A stretch of DNA of 8,628 nucleotides, taken from contig CAZUZD010000274.1 of the NCBI GenBank assembly GCA_964624465.1, positions 1 through 8,628 of the forward strand. Reading direction: 5' to 3'. Under the pieces are notes generated by a model. That model saw only the letters and a program-made list of their open reading frames with translations, was not told the origin of the DNA and ran no database searches. The DNA is from CAZUZD01 sp964624465. GTDB lineage: Bacteria; Planctomycetota; Planctomycetia; Isosphaerales; Isosphaeraceae. Below are positions 1-6,555 of this stretch, piece by piece; the stretch's first letter is position 1, and each line of letters begins with the position of its first letter. Both the position numbers and the translations under genes were made by a program.

Positions 1-655
1 CCTTGATCTTGCTCAGGTTCTCGCTGGCCAGCCGGGACCCCTCGCGGACCTGGTCGACACTCTCGTTCTTGGCCCGCGTCCGCAGCTCGCGGATCACGGC
101 GTTGAGCAGGCGGGCGACCCGGTCGGGGTCGCGGCTCTCCAGGATCACATCGTAGATACTGGTGCCGGGGATCTGCCGGGTGGTGAGCCCGCCGATGACG
201 CCGCCGGCCACGTCGCCCGGCCCGGCCTCGGGCCCCAGGTCGCGCACGACCTTCTCGACCAGGGCCTTGCTCCGGATCATCGCGACCTTGTTCAGGACAT
301 ACTGCTGATCCTTCTCGCGGCCGAGGCTGGCGGCGCTATCGAGGATCACGCTCAGCACCGGGTTGAATTCCGGCGGCTTGATCTCGATCTGGGCCACGGT
401 CTGGTAGACCGCCGGCATCCGCAGCACCAGGGCCGCGCCTCCGAGGCTGACCAGCAGCGCGACGGCGAGCACCAGCCAGGCGCGGCGCCGGATCGCCCGC
501 AGGAAGTCGCCCGCCGACTTGGAGGCATGAACCGGGCCGGCGTAGGCGGTGGCCGCCACGCTCGCCGGCAGCGGCATGGGCACCGGGCGAGCCAGGGCCC
601 CGGCGCCGGGCGGCTCGGCGTTCGGGCTGTTGTAGGGCCGGATGATCCGTTCCAT
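1..655 (-). CDS. Wzz/GumC-type polysaccharide chain-length determinant, N-terminal part (runs off the left edge)
   Basis: The reading frame is open on the minus strand from an ATG at 655 to base 1 (218 codons, no stop), so the C-terminus lies outside the window. The first ~50 residues are Pro/Ala-rich and probably cytoplasmic. A basic stretch (RAIRRR, residues 53-58) precedes one clear membrane segment at about 59-79. It is followed by the Wzz-type start of the periplasmic domain: YQTVAQIEI at 84-92, then a region of the type where helices carry 'IRSKALVEKVVRDLG' at 127-141 and 'ESRDPDRVARLLNAVI' at 173-188. In this family (Wzz, GumC, and the N-terminal half of BY-kinases) such inner-membrane proteins set polymer length and help export. 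Without the C-terminus I cannot say whether a tyrosine kinase domain is attached. The gene lies 106 bases downstream of a sugar-phosphate transferase on the same strand, which fits an envelope polysaccharide operon. Confidence 0.8.
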   Translation of the reverse strand, partial: MERIIRPYNSPNAEPPGAGALARPVPMPLPASVAATAYAGPVHASKSAGDFLRAIRRRAWLVLAVALLVSLGGAALVLRMPAVYQTVAQIEIKPPEFNPVLSVILDSAASLGREKDQQYVLNKVAMIRSKALVEKVVRDLGPEAGPGDVAGGVIGGLTTRQIPGTSIYDVILESRDPDRVARLLNAVIRELRTRAKNESVDQVREGSRLASENLSKIK

Positions 656-664
656 CGTGGGACG

Positions 665-670
665 CCCCTT
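665..670 (-). promoter_or_regulatory. Shine-Dalgarno-like site of the chain-length determinant
   Basis: AAGGGG on the minus strand lies nine bases before the ATG at 655 and matches five of six bases of AAGGAG. It supports that start. Confidence 0.5.
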
Positions 671-675
671 CTCTG

Positions 676-692
676 GGCCGAGTCGTTCGGCC
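676..692 (-). other. Small stem-loop in the gap between the two polysaccharide genes
   Basis: GGCCGA at 676-681 pairs perfectly with TCGGCC at 687-692 around a five-base loop. It sits just upstream of the ribosome binding site of the chain-length gene. There is no T-tract, so it is not an obvious terminator. It may only reflect the high GC content. Confidence 0.3.
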
Positions 693-761
693 GGGCCCGT
701 GGTGTCGTGTCGTCGAGTGCGATTCGTGCGGTGTCGGGTGGTGACGCGGGCGGCGGGCCCG

Positions 762-2492
762 TCAGTCCTCGGGGTAGGCCGTGCCCCGCAGCAGCGCGGG
801 GGCTCGCCGACCTAACGGCAGGCGGAGCCGACCCAGGACCTCGCGGAATCCGGTGCCGGCCAGTGGCAGGGCCAGGGCCGGTGCGGAGGCTCCGGCAGAC
901 ACCGGCTCGGCGGGCGCCCGGGCGGGTCTCGGGGATGGGTCGCCGTCGACGCCCGGTGTCTCGGGCTCGAGCAGGCGTTCGAGCCGCTGGGCGGTCGCCA
1001 GCGCCAGCCGCTGCAAGGCCCGGAAGGCGATGTCGGCGGCCAGCGGGGCGTCGTCGGCCTGGTGCAGGGCGAGGGACAACTCCAGGTCCTGGGCGCCCAG
1101 CAGCCGGATGCTGGCCGTCGACCCCGCCAGGCTGGCCGGGTCGGGTCCGGCGGGACGGCGATCGAGCACGGTCCGGCCGGCGTGGCGGCAGGTCAGCACC
1201 AGGGCGTCGCCGCCCAGCGCCCGGGCGGCCGACTCCAGGTGCGGCCAGATCCGCTCGGGCGCCTCGCAGAGCTCGATCCGCTGGATCGTCTGCCAGGTCA
1301 GCTCCGAGGCGGTCCGCTCCTGCCGCTTGCGACCCGAGCGCGACTGGAGGTCGGCCAGCAGGCTCGCCAGCTCGTCGCGACGGCTGGTGAGCACGACCAG
1401 GAACGCCAGGCAGCCCGAGACCCCGAGCGTCAGGGCCAGGAACTCGTTCCGCCAGGCCACGCCCAGCAGCACGACCCCGCACAGGCCCGCCGTGAAGAAG
1501 TAGAGGATGGCCGCCGCCCGGCGCGGACCCAGGCCCAGGCCGATCAGCAGATGATGCACGTGCTGCCGATCGGCTGAACTCAGCGGCAGGTCCCGCACCC
1601 AGCGCCGGAAGATCGCCATGGCCGTGTCCGAGATCGGCAGGCCCATGGCCAGCAGCGGGAAGAGGATCGAGACCGAGGTCGTCGCCTTGAGCGAGTCCTG
1701 CACCCCGATCACGCCCAGCAGCAGCCCGATGAGCAGCGCCCCGCTATCCCCCAGGAAGATGCAGGCGGGGTGCCAGTTGTACAGCAGGAATCCGGCCAGG
1801 GCCCCGGCGAGCGACGCGGCGGTGGCGGCCGAGCCGAAGTTCCCCTGATGCAGCGCCACCAGCATGAGCGTGCCGCTGACCAGCAGGCCGACGCCCGAGG
1901 CCAGGCCGTCCATGCCGTCGATCAGGTTCCAGATGTTCATGCAGCCGAGGAACCAGAGCAGCGTGACCAGCGTGCTCGGGGGATCGACGGTGACCGACCC
2001 CAGGCCCAGCGGCAGGACGAGTCCCACCGGGTAGCTCAGCGGGATCCGCAGGCCCAGCAGCTCGATGCCCGGGATGCGGATGTCGCCAGCGATCAGTACG
2101 AACACGGCCAGCGTCTGGCCGAGGAGCTTGGTCAGGGGGCTCAGGCCGCGGGCATCGTCGATGGCGCCGACGGCCAGCACGATCAGCCCGGCCAGGACCA
2201 CGGCCCACTGCTTCGACCACCATTCCTCGAACGGGCTCAGCCCCCAGGCGCTGAAGCGGGCGTCGCCCATCATGAGGAACGGGAGCAGGCTGGCGAGCAG
2301 CCCGACGCCGAGCGCCAGGCCGCCCATGCGGGGGATGGCCCCCTTGTGGATCCGACGAAACTGGTCGGGCCGGTCGATCGCCCCGGCCCAGGCCGCCACT
2401 CGCACGACCAGCGGGGTGGCGAGGACGCACCCCATGAAGGCCAGCGCGAAGGTCAGAAGGTAGACATTGGAGCTCATAAGTCGCGGGTCCAT
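762..2492 (-). CDS. Polyprenyl-phosphate GlcNAc/HexNAc-1-phosphate transferase (WecA/TagO/MraY superfamily) with C-terminal extension
   Basis: This 576-residue integral membrane enzyme should transfer a sugar-1-phosphate from a UDP-sugar to undecaprenyl phosphate, the first committed step of lipid-linked polysaccharide assembly. About ten hydrophobic segments fill residues 10-370. Family motifs appear in order: IPRMGG at 53-58, the Asp pair D112-D113 (GAIDDARGLSP), NIWNLIDGMDGLASG at 186-200 (NxxNxxDGxDGL), LGDSGALLIG at 247-256, and DRQHVHHLL at 308-316, the HxHH type expected of WecA/TagO rather than MraY. The exact sugar cannot be read from the sequence. WecA and TagO are about 350-370 residues, so residues ~370-576 are an added soluble tail: a basic linker, a mixed alpha/beta-looking stretch at ~395-508, and a Pro/Ala-rich end. 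A second ATG at codon 6 (2477) is an alternative start; neither has a good Shine-Dalgarno site. It ends in TGA. Confidence 0.9.
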   Translation of the reverse strand: MDPRLMSSNVYLLTFALAFMGCVLATPLVVRVAAWAGAIDRPDQFRRIHKGAIPRMGGLALGVGLLASLLPFLMMGDARFSAWGLSPFEEWWSKQWAVVLAGLIVLAVGAIDDARGLSPLTKLLGQTLAVFVLIAGDIRIPGIELLGLRIPLSYPVGLVLPLGLGSVTVDPPSTLVTLLWFLGCMNIWNLIDGMDGLASGVGLLVSGTLMLVALHQGNFGSAATAASLAGALAGFLLYNWHPACIFLGDSGALLIGLLLGVIGVQDSLKATTSVSILFPLLAMGLPISDTAMAIFRRWVRDLPLSSADRQHVHHLLIGLGLGPRRAAAILYFFTAGLCGVVLLGVAWRNEFLALTLGVSGCLAFLVVLTSRRDELASLLADLQSRSGRKRQERTASELTWQTIQRIELCEAPERIWPHLESAARALGGDALVLTCRHAGRTVLDRRPAGPDPASLAGSTASIRLLGAQDLELSLALHQADDAPLAADIAFRALQRLALATAQRLERLLEPETPGVDGDPSPRPARAPAEPVSAGASAPALALPLAGTGFREVLGRLRLPLGRRAPALLRGTAYPED

Positions 2493-2613
2493 CCGCGTGG
2501 CGGTCGCGCCGAATCGAGCGGCCCGGGAAGGCGGCTCGGGCTCGGGGCGGGGCCGATTGAGGCGCCGAGGGTCAGGCCGACGAAGTCATCCTTGGGCTTC
2601 GCGAGGGCCGCGC

Positions 2614-2634
2614 CCCGGACCGTGCGGGTCCGGG
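2614..2634. other. Perfect 8-bp stem-loop in the divergent region
   Basis: CCCGGACC at 2614-2621 is the exact reverse complement of GGTCCGGG at 2627-2634, with a five-base loop (GTGCG). No T-run follows on either side, so it is not a standard intrinsic terminator. It lies about 120 bases upstream of the transferase start and 420 upstream of selB. It could be an operator-like inverted repeat or an RNA hairpin in the transferase leader. Confidence 0.45.
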
Positions 2635-2815
2635 TCAACGGCCAGAGGCGTTCAGGACCGCCGGGGGGCGGGTGCCTGAGCGGCGGGTATCGAGGCCGGA
2701 GGCGACGGGGGGCGGCCCGCCCGCTGGGGGCCCGGCCGGAGGTGGTGGCGGAGCATGGCCAGTCCTCGTGAGTCCGCGGTTCAATCCCTGATGAGCAACT
2801 CGATGGGGCAATCCT

Positions 2816-2832
2816 GCCCGCTGCACGCGGGC
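2816..2832. other. 6-bp GC stem-loop upstream of selB
   Basis: GCCCGC at 2816-2821 pairs with GCGGGC at 2827-2832 around the loop TGCAC. Short all-G/C arms like these arise easily by chance at this base composition, so its function is uncertain. Confidence 0.25.
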
Positions 2833-3051
2833 CCGTTCGGCGTCGGCCTCCGATCGGGCGTGCTCAGTATCCGGACGGGACCGGGCAGGGTCAAGCCAGA
2901 ATCGCCCCCGGGGCCCCCGCGCCCGCCCGACCCCGGTGCCCGCCGGCTCGCCAGCCGCTGTCGCTTCTGTTTCAATCGAGGGGACCGTGAGTCTGACGAC
3001 AGGATCACCGGCAACCGAGCCCGGAATCCAGGCCCCTGTCCCCGGCAGCCC

Positions 3052-5004
3052 ATGCCCAGCGAGCGCGATCTGGTGGTCGGAACGGCCGGGCATATCGACC
3101 ACGGCAAGACAGCCCTGGTGCGCGCGTTGACCGGGATCGAGACCGATCGGCTGCCCGACGAACGAGCCCGCGGCATCAGCATCGACCTGGGCTTCGCGTT
3201 CCTCGACCTCGGCCCGCACCGGCTGGCCCTGGTCGACGTGCCCGGCCACGAGCGGTTCATCCGCAACATGCTCGCCGGCGCCACCGGCCTCGACCTGGCG
3301 TTGCTCGTCGTGGCCGCCGACGACTCGGTGATGCCCCAGACCCGCGAGCACCTGGAGATCCTCCGCCTGCTCGGCCTGACCGACGGCGTGATCGCCCTGA
3401 CCAAGGCCGATCTCGCCGACCCGACCTGGCTGGACCTGGTGGAGGAGGAGATCCGCGGCCTGGTCGCCGGCACCTTCCTCGAGCGGGCGCCCATCGTCCG
3501 GACCTCGGCGACGAGCGGCCTGGGCATCGAGGCGCTCCGGGCCGCCCTGCTCGACCGGGCCGACGCGTTCGTCGCCCGCCCCGAGCCGGGTCAGTTTCGC
3601 ATGGCGATCGACCGCTGGTTCACCCTGGCCGGACACGGCACGGTCGTCACCGGCACCGTCGCCTCGGGCAGCGTGGCCCTGGGCGACGAGCTGCAATGGT
3701 GGCCCGAGGTCCGCACGGTCCGGGTTCGCGGCCTGCACCGGCACGACCGGGCCGTCGAGCGGGTCAGCCGTGGCATGCGGGCGGCCATCAACCTGGCCGG
3801 CGTGCACCATGCGGAGGTCCGTCGGGGGCAGGAGGTGGCCACCCCCGGCTACCTCCAGGCCAGCCGCGTCCTGTCGGTCGAGGTCGTGCTCTCCGAGCAA
3901 GCGCCCCGCCCGCTGCGACACCGGGGCCGCTACCGCCTGCACCTCGGCACCGCCGAGGTCACTGCCACCCTGACGCTCCTGCAGCCGACCGCCCTGGAAC
4001 CCGGTCAATCGGGCCTCGGCCAGCTCTTCCTGGCGGAGCCGGTGGTGGCCGTTTCCGGCCAGCCGTTCGTGATCCGCGAGGCCAGCCCGCCGACGACCCT
4101 CGGCGGTGGCCGCGTGCTCGAACCCGTCGCCCGCCGGCTCAGGCGCCGCGACTTGCCGGCGCTCGACCGCCTGTCCCGGCTCCGTTCGGACCAGCCCGAG
4201 GCCGTCGTCAGCGCGGCCCTGGCCGGCTACGGGTTCCAGCCGTGGACGGAGCACGGCCTGGTCCGCGACTCGGGCCTGCCGGCCGAGACCCTGGCCACGG
4301 CCCTCGCCCGGCTGGAGTCGGCCGGCGCGCTCGTGACGATCCCGTCCGGCCCCCGCCGCAGCATCCGGGTGCTGGCCGAGGTGGCCACGGCGCTCGACGA
4401 CCGGCTCGCCCGGGCGCTCGGACGTCTGCATGCCGAGCGGCCCCGGCAGTCGGCGATCCGTCGCAGCCACCTGGCGGCCGAGTTGCCCGACCTGGCCGAC
4501 CAGGGACTGATCCCAGGCCTGATCGAACGCCTCAGGGCCGCCGGCACGATCCTGGCCGACGCCCGCACGGTGGCGCTCCGCAGCCACGTGCCGAAGCTCA
4601 GCCAGGGCGAACGCAAGCTCAAGGTCGAGCTGGCCGCCGCCCTGCACGCCGCCGGGTTCCAGCCGCCCGATGCGACCGAGCTGGCCGCCCTGGCCGGCGG
4701 CCGCGCGGCGGTCCTTCCCGAGTTGATGAACCTGCTCGTCGACGAGGGCCACGCCGTCGAGTTCGCTCCCGGCTGGTTCCTCGACGTCGAGGCCGAGGCC
4801 GAGATCCGACGCCGGGTGTCCGAGCGGCTGGCGAGCGGTCCCGGCATCACCATGGCCGAGTTCCGCGACCTGCTGGGCACCACCCGGAAGTACGCCGTGC
4901 CGCTGGGCGAGTACCTCGACCGGATCGCCCTGACCCGCCGCGAGGGCGACCTCCGCGTCCGGGCTGAGCCCATCCCAGTCCCCGGCGAGGCCCCCGTGCC
5001 ATGA
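3052..5004 (+). CDS. selB: Selenocysteine-specific translation elongation factor SelB
   Basis: SelB is a cytoplasmic GTPase that binds selenocysteyl-tRNA(Sec) and the mRNA SECIS hairpin and delivers selenocysteine at recoded UGA codons. The 650-residue product matches bacterial SelB in length and layout. GTPase motifs: P-loop GTAGHIDHGKT (10-20), switch I RGISIDLGFAF (40-50), DVPGH (62-66), TKAD (117-120) and TSATSG (151-156). EF-Tu-like beta-barrel domains follow, with the domain II signature HGTVVTGTVASG at 195-206. The C-terminal half (about 365-640) is a run of winged helices ending in GTTRKYAVPLGEYLDRI (609-625), the typical SECIS-binding fourth winged helix. I chose the ATG at 3052 because GTPase homology starts within ten codons; the frame extends upstream but reads as noncoding. 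No Shine-Dalgarno site is visible. Serine 43 replaces the usual switch-I threonine, a conservative change. The stop overlaps the selA start (ATGA). Confidence 0.96.
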   Translation: MPSERDLVVGTAGHIDHGKTALVRALTGIETDRLPDERARGISIDLGFAFLDLGPHRLALVDVPGHERFIRNMLAGATGLDLALLVVAADDSVMPQTREHLEILRLLGLTDGVIALTKADLADPTWLDLVEEEIRGLVAGTFLERAPIVRTSATSGLGIEALRAALLDRADAFVARPEPGQFRMAIDRWFTLAGHGTVVTGTVASGSVALGDELQWWPEVRTVRVRGLHRHDRAVERVSRGMRAAINLAGVHHAEVRRGQEVATPGYLQASRVLSVEVVLSEQAPRPLRHRGRYRLHLGTAEVTATLTLLQPTALEPGQSGLGQLFLAEPVVAVSGQPFVIREASPPTTLGGGRVLEPVARRLRRRDLPALDRLSRLRSDQPEAVVSAALAGYGFQPWTEHGLVRDSGLPAETLATALARLESAGALVTIPSGPRRSIRVLAEVATALDDRLARALGRLHAERPRQSAIRRSHLAAELPDLADQGLIPGLIERLRAAGTILADARTVALRSHVPKLSQGERKLKVELAAALHAAGFQPPDATELAALAGGRAAVLPELMNLLVDEGHAVEFAPGWFLDVEAEAEIRRRVSERLASGPGITMAEFRDLLGTTRKYAVPLGEYLDRIALTRREGDLRVRAEPIPVPGEAPVP

Positions 5005-6434
5005 CCGCCGAGCCTGATTCGAACCCCCGCCGGCTGCCCCCGGTCCATGCCGTGCTCGCCGAGCCGGTGATGGCCGAGTGGGAGGCCCGTCGAGGTCGTG
5101 TCGCCGTCCGCGAGGCCGTGCGGGCGGCCATCGACGCGGCCCGCGCGGCACTTCGGGCCGACGTCACCCGGGCGGCTCCCCCCGGCCCTCCCGCTCTCGC
5201 CGCGAGCGCGGCCGCGCGGCTCGCCGGCGAGCGAGCGCACCTCCGGCCGGTGATCAACGCCACGGGCATCCTGCTCCATACCGGCCTGGGCCGCGCCCCG
5301 CTGGCCGCCGAGGCGATCGACGCGGTGGCGGCCGTCGCCCGAGGCTACTGCAACCTGGAGTTCGACCTGGAGGCGGGCGAGCGCGGTCGCCGGACCACCG
5401 GGGTGGCGGGGCTGCTCGCCAGCCTCACTGGCGCCGAGACCGCGACGGTCGTCAACAACAACGCCGCCGCCACCGTGCTCGCCCTGCGCGCCACGGCCGC
5501 CGGCCGCGAGGTGATCGTCTCCCGGGGGCAGCTTGTGGAGATCGGCGGCAGCTTCCGCCTGCCCGAGATCTTCGCCGCCTCGGGCGCCCGCCTCCGCGAG
5601 GTCGGGACCACCAACCGGACCCGGCTGGCCGACTATGAGGCGGCCATCGGTCCCGACACGGCCGCCCTGCTCCGCGTCCACTCCAGCAACTACCGGATCG
5701 TCGGCTTCACCGAATCGGTCGAGATCGACGCCCTGGTGGGCCTGGCCCGCCGTCACGGCGTGCTGGCCATCGACGACGTCGGCTCGGGCGCCCTCGACGC
5801 GGAGCGACCGGCCGGCCTGGCGCCTTCGGCCCCCGAGCCGACGATCGTCGCCGGCCTCCGAGCCGGGGCCGACCTCGTGCTCGCCTCGGGCGACAAGCTC
5901 CTGGGCGGACCGCAGTGCGGGCTGATCCTGGGCACCCGCGAGGCCGTCGGTCGCATCGCCGCCGATCCTCTGATGCGAGCCTTCCGGGTCGACAAGCTGA
6001 CCCTGGCCGCGCTGGAGGCCACCCTGCACCTGGCCCTCGACCCCGCCCACGGCCACTCGCGGATCCCGTTCTGGTCGTTCCTGAACACCCCGGTCGCCGC
6101 CCTCCAGGAACGGGCCGAGCGGCTGGCCGGGCGCCTCCGCCGGGATTCGGGCCTGGACGCATGCCCGGTTGCCAGCCTGGCCCAGATCGGGGGTGGGAGC
6201 GTTCCAGGCGCGGAGATTGCCTCGGCCGCCGTGCGGATCGGCCCCCCCTGGCCGGCCGGGATCGGCTCCGAGGCGGCCCTGGCGCGGGCACTGCGGCTGG
6301 CCGAGGAGTCGATCGTGCCGAGGGTTCAAGACGGAGCCGTCTGGCTCGACCTCCGGGCCGTCACCCCCGCCGACGACGAGCGGCTGGCCCGTGCCCTGGC
6401 CCGCCTGGCCATCCCCGGCCCGCCGCACGCCTGA
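5001..6434 (+). CDS. selA: L-seryl-tRNA(Sec) selenium transferase SelA
   Basis: SelA is a PLP enzyme that converts seryl-tRNA(Sec) to selenocysteyl-tRNA(Sec) using selenophosphate. The 477-residue product is close to the E. coli length (463). Visible family features are the helical N-terminal tRNA-binding region (about 12-80), RPVINATGILLHTGLGRAPL at 82-101, the glycine/asparagine-rich VVNNNAAATVLAL at 150-162, SRGQLVEIGGSFRLPEI at 174-190, VHSSNYRIVGF at 226-236, the DDVGSG cofactor region at 258-263, and SGDKLLGGPQCGLI at 296-309, in which K299 is the expected PLP-binding lysine. Its ATG overlaps the selB stop by four bases, which indicates translational coupling; a weak GAGG lies at 4987-4990. 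The order selB-selA is the reverse of E. coli selAB. SelD, selC and selenoprotein genes are not in the window. Confidence 0.96.
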   Translation: MTAEPDSNPRRLPPVHAVLAEPVMAEWEARRGRVAVREAVRAAIDAARAALRADVTRAAPPGPPALAASAAARLAGERAHLRPVINATGILLHTGLGRAPLAAEAIDAVAAVARGYCNLEFDLEAGERGRRTTGVAGLLASLTGAETATVVNNNAAATVLALRATAAGREVIVSRGQLVEIGGSFRLPEIFAASGARLREVGTTNRTRLADYEAAIGPDTAALLRVHSSNYRIVGFTESVEIDALVGLARRHGVLAIDDVGSGALDAERPAGLAPSAPEPTIVAGLRAGADLVLASGDKLLGGPQCGLILGTREAVGRIAADPLMRAFRVDKLTLAALEATLHLALDPAHGHSRIPFWSFLNTPVAALQERAERLAGRLRRDSGLDACPVASLAQIGGGSVPGAEIASAAVRIGPPWPAGIGSEAALARALRLAEESIVPRVQDGAVWLDLRAVTPADDERLARALARLAIPGPPHA

Positions 6435-6457
6435 ACCCGGCCGGTCGCGCCGGGAGA

Positions 6458-6486
6458 TTGTCACTGGCAGGCCTCCGGGTTATCCT
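6458..6486 (+). promoter_or_regulatory. Sigma70-type promoter for the FAH-family gene
   Basis: TTGTCA at 6458-6463 (five of six to TTGACA) is followed by exactly 17 bases and TATCCT at 6481-6486 (four of six to TATAAT). It starts 24 bases after the selA stop and predicts a leader of about 60 bases before the ATG at 6556. It would let the FAH gene be transcribed independently of selBA. Confidence 0.55.
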
Positions 6487-6543
6487 CGCGAGCGGCTCGT
6501 TGGAGTCTGGAACCGCCTCCACTGGGCATGCCACCCTGCGTGC

Positions 6544-6548
6544 AGGAG
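6544..6548 (+). promoter_or_regulatory. Shine-Dalgarno site of the FAH-family gene
   Basis: AGGAG lies seven bases before the ATG at 6556. It is the best ribosome binding site in the window and fixes this start over longer readings of the same frame, which would run into selA. Confidence 0.75.
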
Positions 6549-6555
6549 CCTGCTC

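Larger units (their letters stand above)
2493..3051. other. Divergent intergenic region between the transferase and selB
   Basis: These 559 bases separate two genes that point away from each other, so promoters for both should lie here. I find no convincing -35/-10 pair on either strand. A TTGACC at 2638-2633 (minus) resembles a -35 but has no -10 at the right distance. The selB frame stays open leftward to an ATG at 2755, but the translation there is Arg/Pro/Ser-rich, lacks the G/C third-position bias of the genes and resembles no SelB N-terminus. I treat it as noncoding. Two GC-rich stem-loops are listed separately. I looked for a tRNA(Sec) gene on both strands and did not find a cloverleaf. 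Confidence 0.6.
6435..6555 (+). other. Gap between selA and the FAH-family gene
   Basis: This 121-base gap holds a promoter candidate and the translation signals of the next gene, listed separately. I checked it for tRNA(Sec), which often lies near sel genes, and found no acceptor/T-arm pairing or TCA anticodon arm. A small CGAG/CTCG hairpin lies just after the -10, around 6487-6500. No selA terminator is apparent. Confidence 0.5.

Noticed and set aside
2775..2795. GGTTCAATCC, resembling a tRNA T-loop or a TCA anticodon loop of tRNA(Sec)
   Set aside because: Neither a five-base T-stem nor a five-base anticodon stem forms around it, and no acceptor stem pairs across the region.
2755..3051. 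99-codon in-frame extension upstream of selB
   Set aside because: It lacks the G/C-ending codon bias, is Arg/Pro/Ser-rich, and SelB homology begins right at the 3052 ATG.
2635..5151. Long antisense reading frame (838 codons) opposite selB
   Set aside because: It lies opposite the strongly supported selB. Its Gly/Gln/Asp/Arg-rich translation is the usual shadow of GC-rich codon bias and has no family motif.
6432..6434. selA TGA stop (and the other TGA stops here) as selenocysteine codons
   Set aside because: The proteins already have full family length at these stops, and the downstream readings are not family-like. No selenoprotein is supported in the window.
4227..6464. Long antisense reading frame (745 codons) opposite the end of selB and selA
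   Set aside because: Same reason: it is a mirror of the third-position GC bias of selA and selB, with low-complexity Arg/Gly/Ala sequence.
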